Assembly (NCBI RefSeq): GCF_033568475.1
Contig: NC_133120.1
Location: 85,330,151 to 85,394,150, forward strand
Source: Henckelia pumila
Lineage: Eukaryota > Streptophyta > Magnoliopsida > Lamiales > Gesneriaceae
Length of the DNA stretch: 64,000 nt
Direction: 5' to 3'
Position 1 is the first letter of the stretch. Each line of letters begins with the position of its first letter. A program made the position numbers and the translations under genes. Positions 48,938 through 60,296 of this stretch are shown piece by piece. A model generated the notes under the pieces. It was not told where the DNA came from. It saw only the letters and a list, made by a program, of their open reading frames with translations, and ran no database searches.

Positions 48938-49410
48938 GTACAAAATTTCTTCTTTTTGTTTTTTTGGTTCTTTTTCGATTTTCTTCGATGTTCAGATTTT
49001 AATGGCCTGGTTTTCATTTTACTGGTTTCACTGTTTGTGTTTAATGTCTTGGCTTTTGGCTAGTTTTTCTGTTTTATATTGTTAAATTAAACATAGAGGG
49101 AAGTTATTGCATAATTAAACTCTACCACAGCTGTGAAAGCACCGAACTGAATATATTTAAATGGAATTTTCTAGCGTTTCTGGCAAGGTGGTGGTGGGTC
49201 AGATCTTTGTTGGGTCTGAGGTTCCTTTCTTCCTAATATGTGCTTGAGTATGGGCAATTGGCGTGTAACTCAATATCATATGTTTTTTCATCCTTATGTA
49301 TGATGTTTGATTCAATGTATGCCAAATATAATATTTTGCTATATTGAAGGAAAGATTATTTATTTGCTATTTGATGGGTTTTGATTTGATAAAACATCTA
49401 CCGGCAGGAG
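48938..49410 (+). other. Possible 5'-UTR intron of the ethylene receptor gene
   Basis: A donor-like ACCAG/GTACAA at about 48938 and an acceptor ...CTACCGGCAG/GAG at about 49407 bracket T-rich, intron-like sequence. Leader introns are known in ethylene receptor genes. Exact ends are inferred. Confidence 0.4.
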
Positions 49411-49411
49411 A

Positions 49412-49551
49412 ATGAATGCTAGCGGTTCTTACGTGATAGAATTGGTCAATCTTGCACCTGTGCATTGAGCTGCATTGGAGGCTAAACTGGATAAAATTCA
49501 ATGGACTGGAAAAAATAGATTAGCTCATCCATGCATTGGATGCCATGTTAA
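49412..49551 (+). promoter_or_regulatory. Three small uORFs before the receptor start
   Basis: Downstream of the putative leader acceptor: ATG 49412 to TGA 49468 (18 codons), ATG 49501 to TAG 49518 (5 codons), and ATG 49531 to TAA 49551 (6 codons). The third overlaps the main start at 49545 in another frame. If this leader is transcribed, the receptor AUG would be reached only by leaky scanning or reinitiation. Confidence 0.5.
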
Positions 49552-52500
49552 AGACATCTTGTTTCTTGATTTTATCCATATTTATTTTGGTAGCTGCCGC
49601 TGAAAATGGATTCTCGCGTTGCAATTGTGACGATGAGGGATTTTGGAGCATCGAGACTCTTTTGGAGTGCCAAAAAGTTAGCGACTTTTTCATCGCAGTG
49701 GCCTATTTTTCCATTCCGATCGAGCTACTTTGTTTTGTTAGTTGTTCGAATGTTCCATTTAAATGGGTGCTTTTCCAGTTCATATCCTTCATTGTCCTAT
49801 GTGGCATGACTCATTTGCTAAACGGATGGACTTACGGTCCTCACCCGTTTCAGCTGATGCTCGCTCTCACGATTTTCAAATTCCTGACAGCTTTAGTTTC
49901 ATTTGCCACTGCCATAACCCTTATCACCCTTATTCCCTTGTTACTCAAAATCAAGGTGAGAGAACATTTGTTGAAGAAGAAGACATGGGATCTTGATCGG
50001 GAAGTAGGAATTATTAAGAAGCAGAAAGAAGCTAGCTGGCATGTTAGGATGCTAACTCAAGAAATTCGAAAATCCCTCGACCGGCACACGATATTGTACT
50101 CAACTTTGGTTGAGCTGTCTAAGACATTGGATCTGCAGAATTGTGCTATTTGGATGCCAAATGCAGGTAGAACAGAAGTAAATCTTTTGCATGAATTAAA
50201 AGGAGGGAGCTTTTCAAATACGGGAAACTCTCCAATCCCAACTAGCGATCCAGATGTGAGAGAGATCAAGAGAAGTGACGGAGTGAAAATACTAAATCCT
50301 AAGTCGGTTCTTGCTGTGGCAAGCAGTGGAGGAACTGGTGAGCCTGGTGCTGTGGCTGCAATTCGAATGCCGATGCTTAAGGTTTCGAATTTCAAAGGTG
50401 GCACCCCAGAGATGATTCCGGCATGCTATGCAATTCTTGTGTTGGTTCTTCCGGATGAGCAGGGTATATCTTGGAGCGATGAGGAACTTGAAATAGTCGA
50501 GGTCGTAGCTGACCAGGTTGCTGTTGCTCTTTCTCATGCTTCAGTTCTCGAAGAATCTCAACTTATGAGAGACAAATTAGTGGAACAAAATCGAGCACTA
50601 CAACAAGCGAAACAAGATGCATTAATGGCAAGTCAAGCCCGGAATGCATTTCAAATGGTAATGAGTAAAGGATTAAGAAGTCCAATGCATTCAATTCTTG
50701 GACTTATTTCCATTTTACAAGACGAAAAACTAAGTACCGAACAAAAGCTTCTTGTCAATACCATGGTTAAGACGAGCAATGTTCTTTCAGCCTTAATAAC
50801 TGATGTGGTGGATACTTCAGCCAAAGATAATGGAAAATTCCCTTTGCAAATGAGGTCTTTTCCATTGCATTCTATGATAAAAGAAGCTTCTTGCCTCTCC
50901 AAGTGCCTTTGTGTTTATAGGGGTTATGAGTTTATGATTGAAATCGATAAGTCATTGCCAAGTCATGTATATGGCGATGAGCATCGAGTATTTCAGGTCG
51001 TTTTGCATATGGTTGGGAGTCTTTTGAAGGGAAGTAAAGGAGGAGGTTCACTAATGTTGAGGGTCTTTCCAGCCAGTGGTAGTCAGGGATGGAAGGAGCG
51101 AAAAAGAGGCCAGGGGCGAACGAACTCGTCTGATGGCTATGTTTATATAAGGCTTGAAGTTGGGATTCGTCATGTCAGCTCCCAGTCAGAGGACAACACA
51201 CTTCCCGTAATTCCACATGGTTTCCAGAGATACTATGATGGAGCGGAGGGAGGAATGAGCTTTACCGCTTGCAGGAAACTAGTTCAGGTATGCGCATTAG
51301 CCATGTTATCGACTTATGAGCTGTGCATCACATAAATATGGTTTTGTTAGGTGATTTCATGATATCTTTCCCCTTCTCCAACCCACCCACCCCCCCCCCC
51401 CCCTCCCTCCATGTGTGGTTTCCTATTGTTGAAATTTTATATTGATCTGTTTTAACTAAGCACCACGGTAATCAGCTTCTGATATAAATTTGGCAGTTTT
51501 GTTTCCATAAACTAACGTGTCTTTGTTTTACAAGCCAAGAACATATACCATGTTTATAAAATATTTGCTATAGATCAAGCCCAACTAAAGTTCATGTATA
51601 CAGAGACAAGAACCAGAGTTAACATTATAGTTATGGTACAATGGAATTGAATCTGGTCGAGCACCATTCATATTTTTATATTCAACATCATAGTTATGGT
51701 ACAATAGAATTGAATCTGGTCGAGCACTAGTCATATTTTTATATGCATGAACTCGAAGTTTATTAAACTGGCTTGAAACTCAACTGGAAATTTCAGAAAC
51801 TAACTTTTCTGGACTTGAGTTCTGTTTGAAGTTGAGTTCAATTTATGTTTTTGAGTTTAATGATCAAAATTGGTCGAAGTATGGCTCAAGCTGATGATAT
51901 CAATTAATTTTAGATCTAAAAAAATAAGTCGGCTCAAAATGTATGAAAAAATGTTCAAGCTCAAGTTAAATAATTCGGATATGATTCAGAATATCTGAGC
52001 TGATTCGAAAAGCGTGGTAACTGACTTTGCCTATTTGTTTATCGGCAGTTGATGCAAGGAGACATCAGGGTGATATCCAATCCTGAAGGTTTTGATGAAT
52101 GCATGGCTCTTGGCTTAAGGTTTCAAGTCCGGTCCTCGGCTGTAACAGGCCTATTAGAACATGGTGAATCTTCAGATCGAGTCCATTCGAACACCCTTTT
52201 TAGAGGATTGAAAGTTCTTTTAGCTGATGCGGATGATGTAAATCGAGCGGTGACACGTAAATTGCTGGAGAAATTGGGATGCACAGTTTCTACTGTTTCA
52301 TCGGGATACGAATGCCTCAGTGCTCTTGGTCCTTCTATATCTTCCTGTCAAATAGTACTCCTTGATCTGGAACTACCCGATTTAAATGGCTTTGAAGTTA
52401 CCATGAGGATTCGTAAATTTCGTAGCCGTAGCCGGCCATTGATCATCGCCTTGACAGCAAGTGATGACGGAGAAATGAGGGATAAATGCAGCCAGATTGG

Positions 52501-52591
52501 AATGAACGGTGTTATCCAAAAACCAGGCTCGTTTCAAGAGATCGCGAACGAGCTTAAGCATATTTTGGTGCAGGCTAATAGAAGTTTGTGA
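49545..52591 (+). CDS. ETR2: Subfamily-II ethylene receptor (ETR2/EIN4 type), two exons
   Basis: Exons 49545-51287 and 52049-52591 (GT-AG, phase 0), 761 aa. Domains: a hydrophobic leader helix (about 5-19); Cys26/Cys28 for the receptor dimer; three ethylene-binding membrane helices with copper ligands Cys86 and His90 (CGMTHLL); a GAF domain (about 180-345); a degenerate histidine-kinase region; a receiver domain (about 635-755) with phospho-acceptor Asp687 (LLDLELPDLNGF) and Lys739. The canonical kinase His is replaced by Lys375 (MSKGLRSPMH), and the ATP-binding G boxes are not recognisable. Degenerate kinases are usual in this subfamily. It should act at the ER membrane, holding CTR1 active until ethylene binds. 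FWSIETLLE, the Lys at the His site and DGYVYIRLE favour ETR2 over EIN4. Residue 63 is Cys where relatives have Tyr. ATG 49545 is chosen; the frame upstream lacks another ATG. Confidence 0.85.
51288..52048 (+). other. Intron of the ethylene receptor gene, with duplicated segment
   Basis: 761-bp intron with GTATGC donor and ATCGGCAG acceptor, lying between the kinase-like and receiver parts, where a related Arabidopsis gene also has an intron (from memory). It holds a poly-C run (about 51390-51402) and two tandem 62-bp copies starting AACAT(T/C)ATAGTTATGG at 51621 and 51683. Confidence 0.75.
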
Positions 52592-55500
52592 GTCAATCCT
52601 GGTGCAGGGGAATCCATATGGTATCGTTGCCTTGATAGAATAATAGGAGATGTTTTGCTTATTATATAAAGATGCCTCATGGTATCTGTAATTCAGCACA
52701 AAGATGTCACATACACAACAATGATAGTCCAAATTTGTATCCTATACAAAGTTCATCTTCATCCTCACCTTCATCTTCACATTCCATCGTCTTTACATTT
52801 CCAAGTCAATCTAAGTTATAATTAATGCCCATCACTACAATGTCACAAAGAAATTTTCGGTTTTTTTGGCTTTGATCTGAAATATCTTTTGTTTCTATAC
52901 TTGATAAGCCACTTTGCCACACAAATTTAACCTCGACGAGACGTCGAGCATTATTCGAGCTTTAGGCCGGATGCATTGCTCTTGTAGAGTCTGAAGACAG
53001 TTCTAATTGTAAATCATGTAGACTTGGAGATGTAAGGAATGCTCTGGTATTTGTTTAAAAAGTTTTTATTGGTGGAATGTTGTTTTAGCTAGTATCACCA
53101 AAATAATATCGGTGAAACATAGTTATCAAGATCTCTGACTGTCTCGTATGTTTTCATAAATTAATTACAAAGTGTAATAAGATGATGACAAGTTACCACA
53201 AGAAATTTAATAATATAATAATAATTGCTAAATTCTCATATAAAAGTTGGCTCAACTCCAAAATATATTCTGTAAGAAAACTGACAATATATAAGCTTAT
53301 AAGCATGAAGACCTGAGCATAGAGGTAGCATATAATAAAATAAGTGTTTAAATAAAGTTAATTTGCTCAGATTAAGCAGTCGAATCTAAAATTTATCTAT
53401 AAAATGGTTTAATAAACATCCACTTGAAGTTGAAGCGAGATTTTTGTGCAAAGGGATCTGAATGTGCTGAAATTAAAATAATGATGATTGCAGTCCTTCG
53501 ATGGCATAGGATGACTTTTAAATCAAATCAACCACCTTTGGAATTTGCATTAACTTTAGATTAAACTAAATTAAACCAACTTGAGATTGACAGACACTTG
53601 GAATTTTTTTTAAAAAAAATGGGTATTTTGAATTGAAACCTAGGGTTCTGTGTTTGAAAGTAAAATTACATTAAAACACCTTATTGAAGGGGAAGAAAAT
53701 TAGAAATCGCAAAATTTTGTTCTCAAGTTGAGCATAATATAGTTCACTCAAAAAAAAAAAAAAAAGAAAAAGAAAAAGAAAAAGAAAAAGAAAGTTGGCA
53801 TAATATGATAAAATTTTCGGTAATATTTAAATATTAGTAGCTATTGTGCAGTTCAAGATTTCTACCAAGTACCTACCTGATTCTTTAGGTTACTAATTAG
53901 TTTTACGAAAAGCAATCTTGATTATTTTACATGCAACTTTGTATATATTAAATATTCTGATGATAGGTGAAATATATCATTTTTATTTTTATAAATTTTT
54001 TCTCTTCATTTTCATCGTTCTTTGTCTAATTTTTCAATCAATAAGCTAAATAATATAATTTGCTTAATTTTTATCATAGTCGTTATTGTTTATATATATA
54101 TATTTACGTACAATTTTCACTAAAATTAAATTAATTATATATGATAAAAGAATTATAATAAAAATAATTTATTTATAAATATATGCTTATGTAACGTATG
54201 TGTGTTGAAAACTTAAAGCTGCCACTATACACGAGTTGATTCTAAAATATTGTCGTGAAGAAGAATGCGTGAGGATTGAGGAATCTCGTTGTCCAGTCTT
54301 ATAAAAAAATATTTATTTTAACATATTTTTTACTAGAGTTTAAAACGTGAAGTCATATTATATTATTATTATATAATTATTGGCATTGAAATATTTTATT
54401 TAATGAGTGGATTTTCAAGAGTAAATTTGAAAATTGTTCATTTAATGTCGGGGTTTGAAAAATAAATTTAAAATCGAAGTTAAAAAGACTTTAAAATATT
54501 TGTACTTATAAATGTCCAACAATTTGGAATGTACAAAATAATTACAAAAATAAAAGATATTTATATATTTTCTATAAATAAAATATGAAGGGATTATAAT
54601 ATATATTTGATTTTTGGGGTATGTTTCCTGATAGGCTGAGCCTGCTTTGGAGATGTTGAAGGAGGCCGAAGCTGACATCAAGGCCCAATATTTGTAATTG
54701 ATACGATTCTTTACATCATGAAAGATTGATGACCCAAGCTAAAAATTCTTATGATTGAATGAGCCTGTAAAAAAAGAGGGGAAAAAAAAGGGCCTAAATT
54801 TCATAACGTAAAACTGTAGATGCATTACGCTGAAATTAATTTGAAATATTGGGTGATTTAATATTTTTTAATGGAATAAAATGTTTGAAAGTAAATATAT
54901 CCGACATTATTTATTATATATTTGTTCATAAAATAAACGTCGGAAAACGATGGGGGATGCATTTGTGTTGATATTAAGATATATAATGACTCCTGGGACA
55001 AAGTAATAATTGCTTCGGCCGGCGGTGCATGATGGGTGGTCATATTTCATTAATACGTGCATGCAAGTGGGCTCTTTTCATGGCTATTTTTAGTGTGTCA
55101 AAGGTAAAGGCATAAACTTACAAGTTGCAAAATTTTGCAAATGGTGTTGGTGGGGAGACAACACTCGTAAAAGTTTGGCAATTACTAATTAGACGCGTTG
55201 CATGAACAAAATTATCGATGTTCACGGTAGACGAGCGATCATTCATCGCCTAGCGTCTGAATGTTTAGACGATCGTTTAGGCCCTGTTTTTTCTTTTTGG
55301 TTTAAATATATATCTAATCATTTTTGTTAATTTTAATATTTTTCGAATAATTCTTTTTATCGAATTCAAACTCAAAATACATTCTCATCTTCATCAGATT
55401 CAAATTGATGGGCACATATGTCAACAGTCAAATAATATTTTTTAAAAAATAAAAAATTTCGAGCAGCTTATATAAGGTGGCGTAGACGGACAATTAATAT

Positions 55501-57339
55501 AATAACACCTAGAAGCTTCGACCGTCTACAAAATAAGAGCGGTGGGCAACTACCTAGCGCCTAAGAGGTCCTAGACGTCGCCTTTTAGAGCACTGATAAT
55601 GAAAATATTTTAAGTATTAATGTGAGAGATTGGAGAGAAAATATTAGAGGAAGTGTAAGTGATGGAAAAATTGGAAGTTATATGTACTGACATTTTGTAT
55701 TTTAAATTACAAAAGTATCATTGAATCTAATTATATCTCTTTTAACTTTTTTTTATAGTATATCTCTTGTGCGGAATTTTACGGGTGTTTATCCATGTGA
55801 CAGATCAATCTAATTCATATTTATAATAAAAAAATAATACTATTGACATAAAAAATAATATATTTTTGTAATTAACTCAAATAAATATATGTCTCACAAA
55901 ATTGATTCGTGAGATTATCTTATGAAAAACAAAATTGTTGTCCTGAATGCAATACATATATAGTGACTTGCATGATTCTCAACTTTAATATAGTGTATAT
56001 GCATATACACACAAATAAGAGGATCAGGTGAGAAAACCTCTCACATTTTGCCTCACACTCAATTTTTATTTAATAATATATCTGTAATTTTTCTTTTTTG
56101 TTTTACTAAAGTATTTAATTTGTCGTTTTTCAGAATTAAAATATATGTTTCTTTGTTGCAACAAAAGCGGGAATCGAATTGTTTAATATTAGGGCACAAA
56201 TCAAGGTTAATTTAATGGGGGAAAATGGCAATAATTGCAGCGAAAGGGCCCATCTGGATTGGAATTTAGCATTGGAACGTTGTGCCCATATATATTGTTG
56301 TTAAGCATTGTTTATTTATTTAAGATTAATAAAGCATAACACGTGAATTCATGTGACCATGGCCCTCCATGTCACCTTTAATTAATTACCATTCCTTTAC
56401 TAATCAAAATTTTAATAAATACTGTGCACAACACTCGATCCATTTCGTTATAATCTTCATTCTTATTAATATATAATAATGGAGACCACGCACGCTTTTA
56501 TTAGCCAAAAGGAGGATTTAGTTATAAATTCGTAGACTCATGCCTTAATTAAAGTTTTGTGTAGGTTTGAATTTCTTTTCTGTTAATTTTCTGTGTTAAA
56601 AGATAATTAATCGATCTATTCATTCGCTGAGATGACCTAGCTAGTGAGCATGCACGATCTAATTAATTATTACTACTATTATTATTAGTATTTTTTAAAA
56701 AACATGTTCTAATCAGTACGTACTTCACAATCAAACATAGAAACCGAAGCACAAATTACAACAATTAATTTTTATAAATTGCAACAAACGAAAAGCAAAC
56801 CATATTTTTATTATTGCAAACTCCTCTATACTACATACATATTGACTCAAAGATATTAATAGACATATACAAACATTACAAAGACCAATAGCAAGTAATT
56901 AACAATAAACAATAAAACCTTTTCTCTATAGATGAACTACGTAACGACTAGATATATTTTGAGCATATATAATCTATATTGTCTCATGTGATTACAAACA
57001 CACGAAATATTTACTCGATCAATACAGCAGATTATTCTATATAATATAATATGATATTGTTGGAAACATCATATTGGTCTTAAAAAATGTTATTTGTACA
57101 ACGAAGATTACACACGTTATTTTTGAAATTACAAAATTCTCTTGTGAAAAAATCTTTCCATTAATTGGTAGACTTGAGATAATTTTGAAATTTCAAAAAG
57201 TAATTTTCATGTAACGTAAGTTTTGGTCTTAATTCCTCTACACCTGGAAATTAGACAAACTTGCAGCCTGCAGAGATCTTAATTTAATCACTTAGTTGTT
57301 GGAAATTTCGTCAGAAAAAATAATAAATTACCATGCAGC
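52592..57339. other. Intergenic region, AT-rich
   Basis: Receptor 3' flank, then AT-rich DNA with an (AAAAAG)n patch (53755-53792). One exon-like scrap lies at 54635-54697 (below). The remaining ORFs are short with no motif. Confidence 0.5.
54635..54697 (+). pseudogene. Exon-like scrap of unknown origin
   Basis: After an AG acceptor-like site, 20 codons read AEPALEMLKEAEADIKAQYL and then TAA. The composition (Glu/Ala/Lys, amphipathic helix) and GC content contrast with the surrounding AT-rich DNA. I cannot identify the parent gene, and no other exon is evident. Low confidence; chance remains possible. Confidence 0.2.
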
Positions 57340-58092
57340 TTAGTATGGTGGCCGTAGATGAGCCCAAGCATATGCATCATGATTCAGGTGCCCACCATTT
57401 GGGGTTATATTGTAAATAGGTAAGCTTGAAGGGTCAGAATTAATCCCCGGCGGCGAGCCTACTCCTCTGCCACCGCTGCTTTCTTCCTCTTCAAGAGGCA
57501 ATCTTTCGTAAGTTGCGTTGGCAAAGGTGGCTGCAATGATCATAACAGGCCCTACGGCCACCACTGGCCCCACCACGCTTCCTCCCACCACCTGTCCTTG
57601 TCCGCCGGACAAGTAAACGGTCAAACCAGTGGATCCCGGCAGAGATGGACCGGGGAGGAAGGTTCCAGACAAAGAAAGAATCTCAAACCGGCCCTGCAGT
57701 GCGACCGCAGCTCCTGGAGCAGCTGGCTGACGTATGCTGACGTTTGCAACTGAGCCGCTGCCGCTCACGACGCAGACTCCGCGTTGGCGGCGGCGGGCGA
57801 ACTGAGCTATGCTCTCGGCTACGTCGGTGCCGCTTGCGATTTCCATAACATGGCTACGCAAAGCGTTGGGGCTGTCCCGGGTCACGAAAATCGGCGGCTT
57901 CGGCTTGTTCTTTGAACCGGTGGGTCTGCCGCGCGGCCGGCGGTTGACTTCCTCGCCAGCCCTCATCTCCTCCTTTTCGTCGTCTTGGCCGCGTCGGATA
58001 TTTTCATGGACGGAGAGATCCATTTCTAGCTTATTTCTAACCTGTTCAGAAAAGCCTACTGGAACAGTACCGGTCCACCACCGGTTCGCCAG
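57340..58092 (-). CDS. AT-hook motif nuclear-localised (AHL) protein, probable CTG start
   Basis: From ATG 58023 the protein is 227 aa: one AT-hook ([16 protein letters not shown], residues 29-44), then a PPC/DUF296 domain (about 47-172) with GRFEIL (111-116), [10 protein letters not shown] and the [13 protein letters not shown] tail. This is the type-I AHL architecture, close to AHL19/AHL20. AHLs bind AT-rich DNA through the hook and form trimers through PPC, affecting growth and immunity. The frame stays open upstream, and 23 codons earlier reads (CTG)ANRWWTG, matching the MANxWWT start of relatives but with CTG in place of ATG. No in-frame ATG occurs between the upstream stop and 58023. 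The CTG has A at -3 and G at +4, a strong context. I give the extended start; the safe start is 58023. Confidence 0.83.
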   Translation of the reverse strand: MANRWWTGTVPVGFSEQVRNKLEMDLSVHENIRRGQDDEKEEMRAGEEVNRRPRGRPTGSKNKPKPPIFVTRDSPNALRSHVMEIASGTDVAESIAQFARRRQRGVCVVSGSGSVANVSIRQPAAPGAAVALQGRFEILSLSGTFLPGPSLPGSTGLTVYLSGGQGQVVGGSVVGPVVAVGPVMIIAATFANATYERLPLEEEESSGGRGVGSPPGINSDPSSLPIYNITPNGGHLNHDAYAWAHLRPPY

Positions 58093-58886
58093 ACTTGCAA
58101 GATTTTGATGGATCTTTGACAGCTGATTAAATTATATATATATATCTTGGAGCTTCAAAGATGAAACCCTAATTTCTGTTTCATTAGAAAGAATAAATTC
58201 AGCTCAAAAGCAAACCCTGATTAATTTTAAGTCAAGAAGCAAAAAAACTAATAAAACCACAGATATAGAAGTAATTAAGTTTGTGGGATCAGGACAAGGC
58301 ATAAAGCAAAGGGGTTATAATAAAGATGGATAATTTGGAATAAAAATATCTAAAGAAATCTGAGGATATATAGCCATGATCATTATATTAGTGGCCTGAG
58401 AAGAAGAAGAAAGAAGAAGAAGAAGAAGAAGAGTACCCTTGAAGAGAATCAAGAATCAAGAACAAAGGAGATCAGAAACTAAAAGAAGAACTAAGTATAT
58501 AATAAAATTGTATATTTAGTGTTTTACAACAACGAAAAAAAGGACTAAATTAAAATGTGTATGGTAACTATCCTTTTCTTTGGTTTGATGTGCTCATGGT
58601 GTGATTTGGTAACCTGTGGTTTTATTCTTTTATAAAGAAATCGCTGGCTAGTCTTTGTATCAGTACTATGGGTCTAATTGTGATTTTTGGTTAGTAAGTG
58701 ACCCAAAAAATTAGGGTTTTTTTTTTTAAAAATTGTTTTCATGAATCACTAAAAATTAGGGTTTTAAGTGGTGGGTTCGGGTACATATTAATAAAGGAAT
58801 GGGTGAATTAAATGGGTTAAAAGAAACTGGTCCACCTCTTTAATAGAATAATGTATAGAAAATTAAACCCAGTTAAGTTTTTTAAC
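58093..58886. promoter_or_regulatory. Promoter/leader side of the AHL gene
   Basis: Upstream of the minus-strand AHL gene. A (TA)n run at 58134-58147 could serve as TATA. A purine run of GAA repeats (58399-58432), pyrimidine-rich on the gene strand, resembles a plant leader. No other gene seen. Confidence 0.4.
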
Positions 58887-59074
58887 AGAGAAAATTACAT
58901 TTTGTGGGCAATTTACGATCTTTATTCTACTAATTAATTTATAAATTTTTTTTAAAAAAATTATAATCGTTAATTTTTCTACCAATTAAGTGTTGGCATC
59001 ACGCTGCAAAATGATGACGTGACAGTGAAAAATGATGTGGTGGCAGACATTTGTTAACGTATTCGATGTCACGT

Positions 59075-59575
59075 TAGGGATGTAAATGAGACGAACAGTT
59101 CGCAAACTTTTCGGGTCTCGGCTCGTTAAATGCTCATTCGAGCTCGTTTAATGAGGCTCGTTAAGGCAAACGAACCAAACTCGAGCTTTACAATATTCGG
59201 TTCGTTAGCTCGTTAACAAGCTCGTAAGTCATCTCTTAGATGAAAAAATATAGTATTGATATTTAATTTATAAATTTACACTTAACTTATGAAAAATATT
59301 GAAAAATTTATAAAAATTAATTTATTAGAATAAAATTACAAATTTTAATAATATTATTATATTTTTTTCAAATATATAATTTAGTTTTTAATTAATTTAA
59401 TGAATATTTAAATTTATAGTTTAAATATATTAAGCTCGTTTAGGCTCGATAAAAACTCGAATAAGCTCGTTAGCCATGAATATATTCGTTAAATAAGCTC
59501 GGGCTCGACTCGTTTATAAATGAACCAAGCTTGAACATTCAAAAGCTCGGCTCGGTTCGACTCGTTTACATCCTA
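59075..59575. mobile_element. Non-autonomous hAT-like element, tandem copy A
   Basis: Begins TAGGGATGTAAATGAG and ends CTCGTTTACATCCTA. It is filled with inverted GAGCTCG/CTCGTT words flanking an AT-rich core. TAGGGATGTAAA...TTTACATCCCTA ends belong to a well-known plant hAT-type family. About 501 bp. The left flank carries TGTCACGT (59067-59074). Confidence 0.7.
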
Positions 59576-59577
59576 TG

Positions 59578-60052
59578 TAGGGATGTAAATGAGACGAACA
59601 GTTCGCGAACTGTTCCGGTCTCGGCTCGTTAAAAGCTCGTTCGAGCTCGTTTAATGAGGCTCGTTAAGGCAAACGAACCAAGCTCGAGCTTTACAATATT
59701 CGGCTCGTTAGCTCGTGAACATGCTCGTTAACAGGCTCGTTAACAAGCTCGTAAGTCATCTTTTAGACGAAAAAATAATAGTATTGATATTTAATTTATA
59801 AATTTACACTTTACTTGTGAAAAATATTGAAAAATCTATAAAAATTAATTTATTAGAATAAAATTACAAATTTTAATAATAATATTATATTTTTTTCAAA
59901 TATATAATTTAGTTTTTAATTAATTTAATGAATATTTAAATTTATAGTTTAAATATATTAAGCTCGTTTAAGCTCGATAAAAGCTCGAATAAGCTCGTGA
60001 GCCATGAATATATTCGTTAAATAAGCTCGGGCTCGGCTCGTTTACATCCCTA
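59578..60052. mobile_element. Non-autonomous hAT-like element, tandem copy B
   Basis: A second copy in the same orientation with the same start and end (TAGGGATGTAAATGAG ... TTTACATCCCTA) and closely similar interior, separated from copy A by only two bases. TGTCACGT recurs to the right (60059-60066), so the 8-bp duplication brackets the pair and not each copy. Confidence 0.72.
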
Positions 60053-60296
60053 TCCCTATGTCACGTCATTAGTTTAATGAGAAGGGAATAAAATTGGAAA
60101 AAAAAAAATCAAATCAATATAATAAGACCATGAATTGACTAACAATAAATCTAAAATGAAGAAAACGCAAATGACTGAAAATATAATTTTCTCTAAACAA
60201 ATAAGTTGATTTGTTCAACTAAATTTCTTAATCAATCGCATAAAAATACGTTGAACAAGTCATTTTCGAATATCACATATACGCACATAAATATAA

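Larger units (their letters stand above)
58887..60194. mobile_element. Fold-back element split by a tandem hAT pair
   Basis: Ends AGAGAAAATTA and, on the right, ...TAATTTTCTCT mirror each other. The part left of the hAT pair has the ATGATGACGTG and GAAAAATGATG(T) words of the fold-back elements at 38241 and 45101. The continuation resumes after 60066. About 320 bp without the insertion. Confidence 0.45.

Noticed and set aside
49536-49544. Start of the ethylene receptor at 49536
   Set aside because: That codon is TTG; the first in-frame ATG is 49545 and the signal-like helix follows it directly.
57809-58108. Plus-strand 99-codon ORF over the AHL gene
   Set aside because: Antisense of the AHL N-terminal coding region.
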